Source: Acidobacteriota bacterium
GTDB lineage: Bacteria; Acidobacteriota; Terriglobia; Terriglobales; Acidobacteriaceae
NCBI GenBank assembly: GCA_013289795.1
Contig: JABCZH010000005.1
Coordinates: 186,001 to 250,000, forward strand
DNA length: 64,000 nt
Direction of reading: 5' to 3'
Shown: positions 46,351 to 54,876 of the stretch, piece by piece
Position numbering within the stretch: the first letter of the stretch is position 1
Layout of the letters: each line of letters starts with the position of its first letter
Position numbers and translations under genes: made by a program
The notes under the pieces: model-generated
What the model was told of the DNA's origin: nothing
The model's input: the letters and a program-made list of their open reading frames with translations, nothing else
Database searches by the model: none

Positions 46351-46521
46351 ATGAATTGGAAAAGCAAGCTGATTCTCGGGGTACTGACGGCAGTGGCGAT
46401 GTACCTGCTCACGTTTCTCTTGCCCCGGGGAGGTATGTTGCGAGACACGGCCCTGGTGCAGTTTCCCTTAACCGTGGGAGTGTGGGCGATCTACGTGCTG
46501 CTCTTCGTCAAGCTGAAGTAA
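46351..46521 (+). CDS. Small membrane protein (56 residues)
   Basis: The frame reads MNWKSKLILGVLTAVAMYLL and contains two hydrophobic segments separated by LPRGGMLRDTALVQ. A GAGGGGG ribosome site lies 8 bases upstream of the ATG. It would span the inner membrane twice with a short positive loop. No family is recognised. It follows tRNA-Val after 118 bases and has no obvious operon partners. Confidence 0.7.
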   Translation: MNWKSKLILGVLTAVAMYLLTFLLPRGGMLRDTALVQFPLTVGVWAIYVLLFVKLK

Positions 46522-46570
46522 AACCCGGCTGACGGGGTCGTCACAGGGACCATCGCTCTGCGCTCGATTC

Positions 46571-47461
46571 TCAGTCTGGCCAGATCGTCATCGCTGTTTT
46601 CGACAGAATCTGCTGCTTCATCTCCTCGGGGATGGGCAGGGCACGGAAGTCTTCGAGGTTTTTCTTAATATCGGGAACTCCGGGACCAGGCCAGTCGGTG
46701 CCGAACAGCGTCTTGTGAGCGATCTCGTCCAGCCGTGGGAAATATTTCAGCAATGCCTTGGGCGGGATTCCGCTGATGTCCAGGTAAACGTTGGGATGCC
46801 GCCGCAACAGGAAGAACGCGGTGTGCATCCAGAGCGGCCGGCCGCCGTGCGCCAGCAGGATCTTCATTTTAGGAAAGTCTACCGCCACGTCGTCCACGTA
46901 AATGGGGTCGCCATAGCGGTTGCGGGCACCGGTGAAAATTGAGGTTCCGGTGTGGAACATCACCGGAATGCCGTTGGCTTCGGCGGCGCGGTAGATGATC
47001 TCGAGTTCTTTGACGCCGTTCAGATAATCGTTCGGAAACAGGAGCTGATGGGGAGGGTGAATCTTGATCATGCGGATCTTCAGCCGCAGGATTTCTTCCA
47101 CATCGGCGAGAATGTTGCTAGTGTGACGCGGATGCAGTCCCCCGCATGAAATGAGCCGCTTAGGATTTTCTTTGGTGTAATCCGCGATGAACTGATTGAC
47201 CCCGCTGGTGAAACCGATCACTTCGGGTGCCACATAGTTGATCAGCACCGCCCGGTCCACTCCAGCCTGGTCCAGATGTTTCAGGAACGACCTCGGCGAG
47301 CGGCAGAATTCGGCGACCTGATCAAAGTCTTGGCGTTTTTTCTTCATCAGTTCCAGAGCGCTGGCGTGGAACATCTCCAGCGGCTGAATGTGAATGTGGC
47401 AGTCGGTGATCAATGGGTCGGTCAAGCCTCCGTAATCGGTACACAGAAGGGCTGCCAGCAA
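46571..47461 (-). CDS. Amidohydrolase-family metal-dependent hydrolase
   Basis: This protein of about 296 residues has an ITDCHIHIQP metal site at the first strand, GGLHPRH, an AHGGRPLWMH histidine motif and GTDWPGPG near the end, all typical of the amidohydrolase-2 (PF04909) TIM barrels such as decarboxylases and lactonases. The substrate is not known. The start is a TTG with a weak site; TTG codons 12 and 16 residues downstream, near GGAGG, are alternatives, so the N terminus is tentative. It is divergent from the succinate dehydrogenase operon. Confidence 0.82.
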   Translation of the reverse strand: MLAALLCTDYGGLTDPLITDCHIHIQPLEMFHASALELMKKKRQDFDQVAEFCRSPRSFLKHLDQAGVDRAVLINYVAPEVIGFTSGVNQFIADYTKENPKRLISCGGLHPRHTSNILADVEEILRLKIRMIKIHPPHQLLFPNDYLNGVKELEIIYRAAEANGIPVMFHTGTSIFTGARNRYGDPIYVDDVAVDFPKMKILLAHGGRPLWMHTAFFLLRRHPNVYLDISGIPPKALLKYFPRLDEIAHKTLFGTDWPGPGVPDIKKNLEDFRALPIPEEMKQQILSKTAMTIWPD

Positions 47462-47613
47462 CAGGTGTTTCGTGTTCCCAGTTCGCCGTGGACGGGTCTG
47501 CGATGCCCGTAGACTCTATCGAACGCACGTTATAGTTTGCAAGCCGGACCACGTGCTGGGCTGCACGCGCCAAGCCAGGCTACGGATTGACTCGGTCTTT
47601 CAGTTCCTGTCCG

Positions 47614-47645
47614 TTTACACTTTCCGGCGCTTCCCAGACTATAAT
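47614..47645 (+). promoter_or_regulatory. Possible promoter of the succinate dehydrogenase operon
   Basis: A perfect TATAAT (47640-47645) is preceded by TTTACA at 47614, but the spacing of 20 bases is longer than ideal. It lies about 80 bases upstream of the first gene. The remainder of this 265-base divergent region contains nothing I can name. Confidence 0.35.
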
Positions 47646-47726
47646 GCCTGCGCCCCAATCTTTCTCAGTGGTCGCCACACCGGGGCGGTGAAGGCAACAG
47701 TTGCTGGCGCAGTTCCTGGAGGAGAC

Positions 47727-48470
47727 ATGGCCTCTGTCGGGGATGCCCGGTTGGCAGACGCCCCACGCGAAGCGTGGTGGCCCCAAGTGCTTCCCGTTGT
47801 GCTGGTGTTGAGCGCGTTCGGCGTCTATGCCACGTTCCGCGCATTTGAGGGAGCTTTCTACGAGTGGGGACCCTATCTCTCCCCCTTCTATTCGCCGCTG
47901 ATCGACGCTCACCACCACTATTGGCCGTTTTCTCCAGCCTTGCTGATTCTTGGCGGTCCATTGGGTTTCCGGGTCACCTGCTACTACTATCGCAAAGCCT
48001 ACTACCGCGCTTTCTTCCTCGATCCGCCAGCCTGTAGTGTCGCGGAGAGGCCCGGACGCCATTATTCCGGGGAAACCAAGTTTCCGTTCATTCTGCAGAA
48101 TGCGCATCGCTACTTCCTCTATCTGGCCGTGGTTTTCCTGGCGTTTCTCTGGCACGATGCCGTGCGCGGTTTCTTTTTTGGGGACGGAATGGGAGTAGGC
48201 GTGGGTTCCGTCGTGCTGCTGGTCAACGTCATTCTGCTTACGCTGTATCTTTTTTCCTGCCACTCCCTGCGCCATCTTGCCGGAGGGAAACTCGATTGTT
48301 TTTCCTGTACTACTTTCGGGTGCCCACGCCATAGCACGTGGCGCGGTTTGAGCGTGCTGAACGAACGCCACATGCTGTTTGCGTGGCTGAGTCTGTTTTC
48401 GGTTGGATTCGCCGATTTTTATGTGCGACTTGTATCCTCCGGTGCGATAAGGGACCCCAGACTACTGTGA
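47727..48470 (+). CDS. sdhC: Succinate dehydrogenase membrane anchor (SdhC-like)
   Basis: The 247-residue protein starts at an ATG with GGAGGA directly upstream. It has about five hydrophobic helices, with histidines in LQNAHRYFLYLA, LWHDAVRG and FSCHSLRHL that could hold haem b. A cytoplasmic loop has CFSCTTFGC. It belongs to the single-anchor type seen in Acidobacteria and Actinobacteria, unlike the SdhC/SdhD pair of enteric bacteria. Its stop overlaps the GTG of the flavoprotein gene by 4 bases. Confidence 0.8.
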   Translation: MASVGDARLADAPREAWWPQVLPVVLVLSAFGVYATFRAFEGAFYEWGPYLSPFYSPLIDAHHHYWPFSPALLILGGPLGFRVTCYYYRKAYYRAFFLDPPACSVAERPGRHYSGETKFPFILQNAHRYFLYLAVVFLAFLWHDAVRGFFFGDGMGVGVGSVVLLVNVILLTLYLFSCHSLRHLAGGKLDCFSCTTFGCPRHSTWRGLSVLNERHMLFAWLSLFSVGFADFYVRLVSSGAIRDPRLL

Positions 48471-50194
48471 ACGGCAAATACGAAACCCACGAACATGATG
48501 TGCTCATCATCGGGGCCGGTGGCGCGGGGTTGCGCGCAGCCATCGAGGCCCTGACTCAGGGGGCGCGAGTCGCCGTCGTCTGCAAATCGCTGCTTGGCAA
48601 GGCGCACACGGTAATGGCCGAAGGCGGCATCGCGGCTGCCATGGCCAACGTGGACCAGGCCGACAATTGGAGAGTCCACTTCCGGGATACCATGCGCGGC
48701 GGCAAGCTGCTCAACAACTGGCGTATGGCCCAGATCCACGCACAGGAAGCCAGCGACCGGGTGCGCGAACTCGAGCAATGGGGCGCACTGTTCGATCGCA
48801 CCGAGGACGGCCGCATTTTGCAACGTGCGTTCGGCGGACACACCTTCAAGCGCCTATGCCACGTGGGCGACCGCACAGGTTTGGAGATGATTCGCACCTT
48901 GCAGGATCGCGGCGTACAAATGGGCTTCGACGTTTATATGGAGTGCGCGGTCACGCGGCTGCTGAAAGACGGAGAGCGCATCGCCGGGGCCTTTGCTTAT
49001 TGGCGGGAGAATGGTCGCTTCGTCGTGTTCAAAGCCAAGTCGGTAGTGCTGGCCACTGGCGGCATCGGCAAAGCCTGGCCGATCACTTCAAATTCCTGGG
49101 AGTACACCGGCGACGGCATGGCTCTGGCCTACGAGGCTGGCGCCGATCTCATGGACATGGAATTCGTGCAGTTCCATCCTACCGGCATGGTGTGGCCGCC
49201 CGGAGTGCAGGGAATCCTGGTGACTGAGGCGGTGCGGGGCGAAGGCGGAACGCTGCGCAATCGCTCGGGTGAGCGCTTCATGGAGCGCTACGATCCCAGG
49301 AAAATGGAACTCTCCACTCGCGATGTCGTCGCGCGCGCCATTTACACGGAGGTGAAGGAGGGACGTGGTACCGAGCACGGAGGCGCCTTTCTTGATATTT
49401 CCCACAAGCCGCCCGAGTACGTGAAGCGCAAACTGCCCAGCATGTATCACCAGTTTCTGGAACTGGCGGATGTTGACATCACCAAGGGGCCCATGGAAGT
49501 CGGCCCCACCTGCCACTACATGATGGGCGGAGTGAAAGTGGAAGCCGAGACCGCCGCTGCTTCTGTCGCCGGGCTTTTTGCCGCAGGGGAAGCCGCCGCC
49601 GGGCTGCACGGCTCCAATCGCTTGGGGGGAAATTCACTTTCCGACTTGTTGGTATTCGGTCGCATCGCGGGGCTCGCCGCTACAGAGCACGCGAAGAAAA
49701 CGGCAATGCCGACGATTGATGCTGGCCAGGTCGAAGCAGCTGAGCGTGAGATGCTCGCGCCCTTCGAACGCAAAGGCGGAGAGAGTCCGTATACCGTCCA
49801 TGCCGACTTGCAGGACACCATGCAGAAGCTGGTCGGCATCTTCCGCACGGAAGACGACTTGCGATCGGCAATGACGCAGATCGCCAAACTGAAAGAGCGA
49901 AGTCAGCGGCTGGCAGTGAGCGGTTCGCGGATGTTCAATCCTGGCTGGCATTTGAGCCGCGATTTGCAGGCGATGTTGACGGTTTCAGAAGCGGTGACCC
50001 GCAGCGCGCTCGCCCGGCGCGAGAGCCGCGGGGCGCACAGCCGCATCGACTATCCCAATCTCGACGCCGCCTGGGGCAAGCAGCACAACCTGATCGCGAA
50101 CCGAAGCGGGAACATGGAACTCCGACAAACACCCGTCATTGACATGCCGGAAGAGTTAAAGTTGTTGGTCGCCGAAGAAAAAGGAGCGGCCTAG
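48467..50194 (+). CDS. sdhA: Succinate dehydrogenase flavoprotein subunit
   Basis: The 575-residue protein starts at a GTG overlapping the anchor stop codon; a longer open frame upstream lacks homology. The FAD fold is LIIGAGGAGLRAAIEA. HTVMAEGGIAAAM holds the histidine that binds FAD covalently, and QFHPTG and GGLF-type motifs with active-site Arg and His follow. SdhA oxidises succinate to fumarate. It is followed by sdhB after one base. Confidence 0.93.
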   Translation: MNGKYETHEHDVLIIGAGGAGLRAAIEALTQGARVAVVCKSLLGKAHTVMAEGGIAAAMANVDQADNWRVHFRDTMRGGKLLNNWRMAQIHAQEASDRVRELEQWGALFDRTEDGRILQRAFGGHTFKRLCHVGDRTGLEMIRTLQDRGVQMGFDVYMECAVTRLLKDGERIAGAFAYWRENGRFVVFKAKSVVLATGGIGKAWPITSNSWEYTGDGMALAYEAGADLMDMEFVQFHPTGMVWPPGVQGILVTEAVRGEGGTLRNRSGERFMERYDPRKMELSTRDVVARAIYTEVKEGRGTEHGGAFLDISHKPPEYVKRKLPSMYHQFLELADVDITKGPMEVGPTCHYMMGGVKVEAETAAASVAGLFAAGEAAAGLHGSNRLGGNSLSDLLVFGRIAGLAATEHAKKTAMPTIDAGQVEAAEREMLAPFERKGGESPYTVHADLQDTMQKLVGIFRTEDDLRSAMTQIAKLKERSQRLAVSGSRMFNPGWHLSRDLQAMLTVSEAVTRSALARRESRGAHSRIDYPNLDAAWGKQHNLIANRSGNMELRQTPVIDMPEELKLLVAEEKGAA

Positions 50195-50195
50195 C

Positions 50196-50945
50196 ATGGC
50201 AGAGGCAGTCCTCAAGATTTTCCGCGGGACAAGCGAAGGTGGAGCAACCGCCGAATATCGCGTGCCGGTCGCGCCCGGCATGGTGGTGCTGGACGCACTG
50301 CATCACGTCCAAAAGCATGCCGCGCCCGATCTGGCGGTGCGCTGGAACTGCAAGGCGGGCAAGTGCGGGTCTTGCTCCGCGGAGGTGAATGGCCGGCCCC
50401 GGCTCACTTGCAAGACACGCATGGACTCGCTGCCTCAGGACCAGGCGATCACAATTCTGCCCATGAAGTCGTTCCCGGTTATCAAGGACTTGGTGACCGA
50501 TGTTTCCTGGAACTACAAAGTGAACAAGAAAATCCCGCCGTTTACGCCGCGTCCCGGTGCCGACTGGAAGTTTTCGCAGGCAGACATCGATCGCGTGCAA
50601 GAGTTTCGCAAATGCATTGAGTGCTTTCTGTGCCAGAATGTGTGTCACGTGGTGCGCGATCACGGTAAGCAGGAGCAGTTCGGCGGACCGCGTTTTTTCG
50701 TTCGGGTTGCAGGATTGGAGATGCATCCGCTCGACGGCCTCTCCCGCACTAAGCTGCTCAAAGACGAATTGGGAATCGGTTTCTGTAACATCACCAAGTG
50801 CTGCACCGAAGTATGTCCGGAAGGAATCCACATTACTGACAACGCGATCATTCCGCTGAAGGAGCGCGTAGTGGATGACTTCTACGATCCAGTATTGCGA
50901 CTGGTGCGAAAGATCAGAGGCGCAGGCAAAGCCGCAGACCATTAA
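50196..50945 (+). CDS. sdhB: Succinate dehydrogenase iron-sulfur subunit
   Basis: The 249-residue protein has the [2Fe-2S] ligands Cys52, Cys57, Cys60 and Cys72 (CKAGKCGSC and a downstream Cys). The second domain has CIECFLCQNVC and CNITKCCTEVCPEG for the [4Fe-4S] and [3Fe-4S] or [4Fe-4S] sites. It passes electrons from SdhA to quinone through SdhC. It is the third gene of the operon and is followed after 17 bases by a TPR-like gene on the same strand. Confidence 0.95.
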   Translation: MAEAVLKIFRGTSEGGATAEYRVPVAPGMVVLDALHHVQKHAAPDLAVRWNCKAGKCGSCSAEVNGRPRLTCKTRMDSLPQDQAITILPMKSFPVIKDLVTDVSWNYKVNKKIPPFTPRPGADWKFSQADIDRVQEFRKCIECFLCQNVCHVVRDHGKQEQFGGPRFFVRVAGLEMHPLDGLSRTKLLKDELGIGFCNITKCCTEVCPEGIHITDNAIIPLKERVVDDFYDPVLRLVRKIRGAGKAADH

Positions 50946-50962
50946 GTATGTGAGGAGGTCCT

Positions 50963-51469
50963 ATGGAGGCCAAGTTGAAGGCAATTTCTCTGGAGGGCGT
51001 TGAATCTGCCCTGGCCAAAGTTGAACTCTATCGTTTCCTGAACGAGCCGGAAGAGGCGGAGTCAATCTGCCACGACGTCCTGGCCGCACAACCGGGACAC
51101 CAGTTGGCGCTACGTCTTCTGGGATTGACCATTACCGATCAATTTACCGGCAGCTCTGCCGATCGCTATGCGGAAGTCGAGGCCGCTTTCCAGCAGCTCA
51201 GTGATCGCTATGAGCGCCTCTACTACACCGGCTTGTTGCGCGAGCGGCGTGCCAAAGCCCAACTCCGCGCCGGGCGTCCGCCGTACACTCTGCTGGTGCT
51301 GCTCGAAGAGGCCATGAAATGTTACGAAGAGGCGGAACGCATTCGTCCGGTCGGCAATGACGAATCTATTCTGCGCTGGAATCGCTGCGTCCGCCTGATT
51401 CGCAGTCATGGTGAATCCGAGTGGCACCGCGAGGTCGAGATGTTTGAGATGGGCGATACCGCACCCTGA
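50963..51469 (+). CDS. TPR-like protein downstream of sdhB
   Basis: The 168-residue helical protein starts with GAGGAGGT 4-8 bases upstream and has repeats such as ALAKVELYRFLNEPEEAESICHDVL and ALRLLGLTITDQ, consistent with tetratricopeptide repeats. No signal peptide is seen. Proximity to sdhB suggests co-transcription, and a role in dehydrogenase assembly or respiration is possible but not shown. I do not recognise a named family. It converges on an alpha/beta hydrolase gene. Confidence 0.78.
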   Translation: MEAKLKAISLEGVESALAKVELYRFLNEPEEAESICHDVLAAQPGHQLALRLLGLTITDQFTGSSADRYAEVEAAFQQLSDRYERLYYTGLLRERRAKAQLRAGRPPYTLLVLLEEAMKCYEEAERIRPVGNDESILRWNRCVRLIRSHGESEWHREVEMFEMGDTAP

Positions 51470-51486
51470 TCCTGAGCTGGGAATTC

Positions 51487-52272
51487 TCAAGACCGCGATC
51501 TGAGAAATTCAAGTAAGGCCGTGGTGAATGAGCGCGGGCAGTCAATGTTTGAAATGTGGGCTGAAGGCAGATGCACCGCTCGCGCGCCAGGAATGTCGCG
51601 CGCTAACGCTTCGCCATGACCTGCCCAGGGAGTTGATACGTCTTGATCGCCCACAATCACCAGCGTGGGCACTCGAATCTGGCGTAGCGATTCCCGGGAG
51701 TCAAAGTCGCGTATGGCCGCGCAACAACCCAGGTATCCCGCTGGATTCGTGCCTAGAAAAACCGACTTCACCGAGTTAGCGCAGGCGTCATTGGCCAGGG
51801 TTTCGGGTAAGAAAAAACGCCCCATCACGACATCGACAATCGCCGCCATTCCTCCATCAGAAACGGCTTTCATGCGGGCTTCCCAATTGCTGCGCGGCCC
51901 GAACTGCGGCGACGTATTGGCGAGAACCAACCCGTTCAGTCGTTCCGGCGCGTGAATCGCCAGCCACTGGCCAATCGCTCCTCCCATGGAGAGACCGCAG
52001 AAGGCAAACTGCTTCATCGCGAGCGCATCTGCGAGGCCGAGCACATCGCGCCCTAGCTGTTCGATTGAGTATTCGCCTTGGGGAGCGTCCGAAGCGCCGT
52101 GCCCCCGGACGTCGTAGCACAAGACCTGGAAGTAGGGGAGAAGATCGGCCATCTGCGGCACCCACATGCCATGGTCTGTGCCGAGGGAATGCGACAGTAT
52201 AAGCACCGGCTTTCCTGGGCGACCTTCAAGCCGATAAAACTGGCGGATGTTATCTGCAGCAATAAACGGCAA
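51487..52272 (-). CDS. Alpha/beta hydrolase (3-oxoadipate enol-lactonase-like)
   Basis: The 261-residue hydrolase has LILSHSLGTDHGMW, the nucleophile elbow FCGLSMGGAIGQ, the acid in VIVGDQDVSTP and a C-terminal His in PSAHISNI. The pattern fits 3-oxoadipate enol-lactonase (PcaD) and related family hydrolases, but no other beta-ketoadipate gene is nearby, so the substrate is uncertain. The start is TTG with a strong AAGGAG 8 bases upstream. Confidence 0.83.
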   Translation of the reverse strand: MPFIAADNIRQFYRLEGRPGKPVLILSHSLGTDHGMWVPQMADLLPYFQVLCYDVRGHGASDAPQGEYSIEQLGRDVLGLADALAMKQFAFCGLSMGGAIGQWLAIHAPERLNGLVLANTSPQFGPRSNWEARMKAVSDGGMAAIVDVVMGRFFLPETLANDACANSVKSVFLGTNPAGYLGCCAAIRDFDSRESLRQIRVPTLVIVGDQDVSTPWAGHGEALARDIPGARAVHLPSAHISNIDCPRSFTTALLEFLRSRS

Positions 52273-52421
52273 GGTGTTCGCTCCTTAAACTTTCCTCGCC
52301 GATTCTAATCTCTGGCGCGGCACAACATCGCACTTGGACAGAGCCGCCAGCCGCGACAACATAAAAACAATAGATCGTCGCCGCCGAAATGGACATCAGA
52401 CTGATTTCACGCACATCTACT

Positions 52422-53771
52422 ATGAAAATCCCATCTAGGACTCTGCTGGTCTCCCTGCTCGTGATGCCGCTGGCGGCACAGGTGCTCAAACCGACGCCCG
52501 CGCTGCCGCCGGACAACCGTCTCAAAGCCGACATCCTGCTGGTAGTGGCCCATCCCGATGATGAGACCGGAGTCTCCGCGTATCTGGCCAAATTGCTCGA
52601 CCAACACAAGCGGATCGAGGTCGTGTACCTGACCCATGGAGAAGCCGGACATAACAACATGGGCCCGGAACGCGGCATTTCTCTGGGAGCAGTGCGCGAG
52701 ACCGAAGTGCGCCACTCGCTGGCTTCGCTCGGAATCGACAACGTGTGGTTTCTCGACGGCCGCGATACTCCCAGCCAGAACGTGCTGCAATCTCTGGGAA
52801 GTTGGCATCACGGTCTCGCGCTAGAGGAAGTGGTTCGCATGGTTCGCCTCACGCGGCCGGAGGTCATCATTACCTGGCTGCCTGGGTTTTTCATCGGTGA
52901 GAACCATGGCGACCACCAGGCGTCCAGCGTTTTGGCGACAGAAGCCTTCGATACTGCCGGTGACCCGGCGATTTTCCCCGCGCAACTGGCGGCTGCGACG
53001 AAAATAAACGAGACTCTGCTGGAAGGCTTGCGGCCCTGGCAGCCGAAAAAGATTTACTACTTTTCTGATGCCCAGGAGCAGGATCAATTCAAAGACAGCG
53101 GTCCAACTTATGTCACGACTGAGATTTCTCCCAGCCACAATCTGCCTTACTGGCGGCTGGCCATGGACGCGTTTTCCTTTCACCTGACGCAATACCGGGA
53201 CTACATTGAAGGGCTCAGCAAGAAGAAGCCGGAGGAGCAAAAAAGCGATTGGGGTGATCCGGTGGGACTGATTTTCGGCAAGTCGTTGGTGGGGGGAAGC
53301 CGCACTGGAGACGTCTTCGAAGGGGTGACTCCCGCGCCCATTCCGTTTGCCCGTGCCATACCTTCCGGTGAAGAGCCGGCCCACGCCTCGCTGGAACTCG
53401 CCGGCCCCTGGGGCTTCTACGATGTGTTTCGGCGCGAACATGCCTTGACCCAGTTGCCGAAGGCGGCAATTCCAGAGATTGCCATCAACCACGGGCAAAC
53501 TCTTCAGATTCCGTTAGTGGTGCGCAACAACAGCCCTGCTCCTCAGACCATCACGCTCTCCGTAACCGCGCCCCAGACTTGGACTGTTGCGGACTACACT
53601 TCAAGCTTCTCACTCGCCCCTGGGGAGTTGTCTCCTGTGCTGGTGCAAGTGGCGACGCCAGCTACCGACACCAACACCGGTCAGGTCAAATGTCGCGCCG
53701 AAAGCCGCCAGCAGGCGATTGGGGAAGTGGAGTTGCACGTGAAACTAAGGGCGGGAGGCTTACCCCAGTAG
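52422..53771 (+). CDS. Secreted LmbE/PIG-L family deacetylase-like protein
   Basis: From the ATG MKIPSRTLLV the protein has a signal peptide and then the LmbE fold: VVAHPDDE (41-48), THGEAGHNN, and GENHGDHQASS, the metal residues of PIG-L zinc deacetylases. The C-terminal third carries an NPCBM/NEW2- or CARDB-like beta-sandwich region (LQIPLVVRNNSPAPQTITLSV). Such proteins remove acetyl groups from glycans or bacillithiol precursors, and the extracellular location suggests a glycan or antibiotic-related substrate. It is not in an obvious operon. Confidence 0.83.
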   Translation: MKIPSRTLLVSLLVMPLAAQVLKPTPALPPDNRLKADILLVVAHPDDETGVSAYLAKLLDQHKRIEVVYLTHGEAGHNNMGPERGISLGAVRETEVRHSLASLGIDNVWFLDGRDTPSQNVLQSLGSWHHGLALEEVVRMVRLTRPEVIITWLPGFFIGENHGDHQASSVLATEAFDTAGDPAIFPAQLAAATKINETLLEGLRPWQPKKIYYFSDAQEQDQFKDSGPTYVTTEISPSHNLPYWRLAMDAFSFHLTQYRDYIEGLSKKKPEEQKSDWGDPVGLIFGKSLVGGSRTGDVFEGVTPAPIPFARAIPSGEEPAHASLELAGPWGFYDVFRREHALTQLPKAAIPEIAINHGQTLQIPLVVRNNSPAPQTITLSVTAPQTWTVADYTSSFSLAPGELSPVLVQVATPATDTNTGQVKCRAESRQQAIGEVELHVKLRAGGLPQ

Positions 53772-53781
53772 CCGATCAGAA

Positions 53782-54633
53782 CTAGCTGGACGCCGTGGCG
53801 CCTAGAGCCTTGAAACTATTTCTGGGTGCAGCCGTCTTGTTCTTGAGAGCGTACATGTGGCGATCTGCACTATCCAGGACTTCATCGAGAGTCTTACCGT
53901 CAACCCATTCTGCCACGCCGATACTCAAGCTCAACTCGAAGCGCTCGAGATGTCCGGCCTTGTTCCAGTCCGCTACGTAGGCTTGGGTTCTTTCGACCAC
54001 ATTGTGAGCCCCTGCCGGCGAGGTGTCGGCAAGAATCAACAGGAATTCATCTCCGCCATAGCGAACCACGGCATCAGAGCCGCGAACCGAACTCTTCAAT
54101 AAGCCGGCGATCTCAGCCAGCACGAAATCGCCGGTGAGGTGTCCGAATCTGGTGTTGACTTCCTTGAAGTGGTCTACATCAATCAGCATGAAGGTGAGCG
54201 GCTTTTCCGAACGCTTGGCTTGGCTGATGAACCGGCCCGCCATATCCTCAAGCGAGCGGCGATTGTAAACCTCAGTCAGCGGATCGGTGAACGATTGCAA
54301 CCTTACCAGTTCGTTTTGAATGGTGCTGGAGATCAGGCTTTGACGCGCGCGGCGCAGGTCGAGCCGTCGAGTGACCAGGTAGGTGTTGAGCAGTGCGAGC
54401 AAGACGAACAGGCCGATCACCAGTTGACGTGACACGGTTATTTCAAAATGTACTTCGTCCGTCTTAAGGAACGCAGCCGGAATAATGACGGACAGCAACC
54501 CGGCTGCCGCGAGCAGACCGGTTACCGACGCAATCATCCACAGCTCCCAGTCTCTTTTTTCTATGTTGGAGAGCTGTTGCGTCAGCGCCGGCAGAGAACG
54601 ATCCTGCCCGTTCTCCATGTGCCTGTGCATCAT
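53782..54633 (-). CDS. Membrane diguanylate cyclase (GGDEF)
   Basis: A 283-residue protein with an N-terminal pair of hydrophobic helices (about 35-100) and a GGDEF domain carrying the intact YGGDEF active site with an RxxD inhibitory site (RGSD) five residues earlier. It is expected to make c-di-GMP and to be feedback-inhibited. The sensing domain is minimal. The first ATG is used; a TTG two codons upstream is possible. It converges on the LmbE-like gene. Confidence 0.9.
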   Translation of the reverse strand: MMHRHMENGQDRSLPALTQQLSNIEKRDWELWMIASVTGLLAAAGLLSVIIPAAFLKTDEVHFEITVSRQLVIGLFVLLALLNTYLVTRRLDLRRARQSLISSTIQNELVRLQSFTDPLTEVYNRRSLEDMAGRFISQAKRSEKPLTFMLIDVDHFKEVNTRFGHLTGDFVLAEIAGLLKSSVRGSDAVVRYGGDEFLLILADTSPAGAHNVVERTQAYVADWNKAGHLERFELSLSIGVAEWVDGKTLDEVLDSADRHMYALKNKTAAPRNSFKALGATASS

Positions 54634-54799
54634 TTCCAAAGTTTAGGACCGAATCAGGAAACACGCAGCAGTACCGAGGTAACTAGGCTTGCGCGATATA
54701 GAGCCAGCCTCACAGCTTATCGACTGGCTCTTGGTCAAGTTGACGAAGCTTGAGGAGGCAGCCAAGTATGGGTACGGATATCGTCCAGTCGGAAACGAT

Positions 54800-54839
54800 C
54801 CCGCATGGTGTAAGGTACCTATTTACTTAAACATGCGGG
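54800..54839 (-). terminator. Possible terminator hairpin after the TonB-C/Ig gene
   Basis: A perfect 8-bp inverted repeat CCCGCATG/CATGCGGG with a 24-base loop lies about 40 bases beyond the end of the minus-strand TonB-C gene. There is no good T-run, so it is a weak candidate. The rest of the gap up to the diguanylate cyclase gene contains no gene I can support. Confidence 0.3.
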
Positions 54840-54876
54840 AAGACTGTTCCGAAAATGGCGATCTCAATGCGGCCTT

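Noticed and set aside
47580-48371. A 263-codon minus-strand frame opposite the succinate dehydrogenase anchor
   Set aside because: The plus-strand anchor gene has a ribosome site, membrane helices and translational coupling to sdhA.
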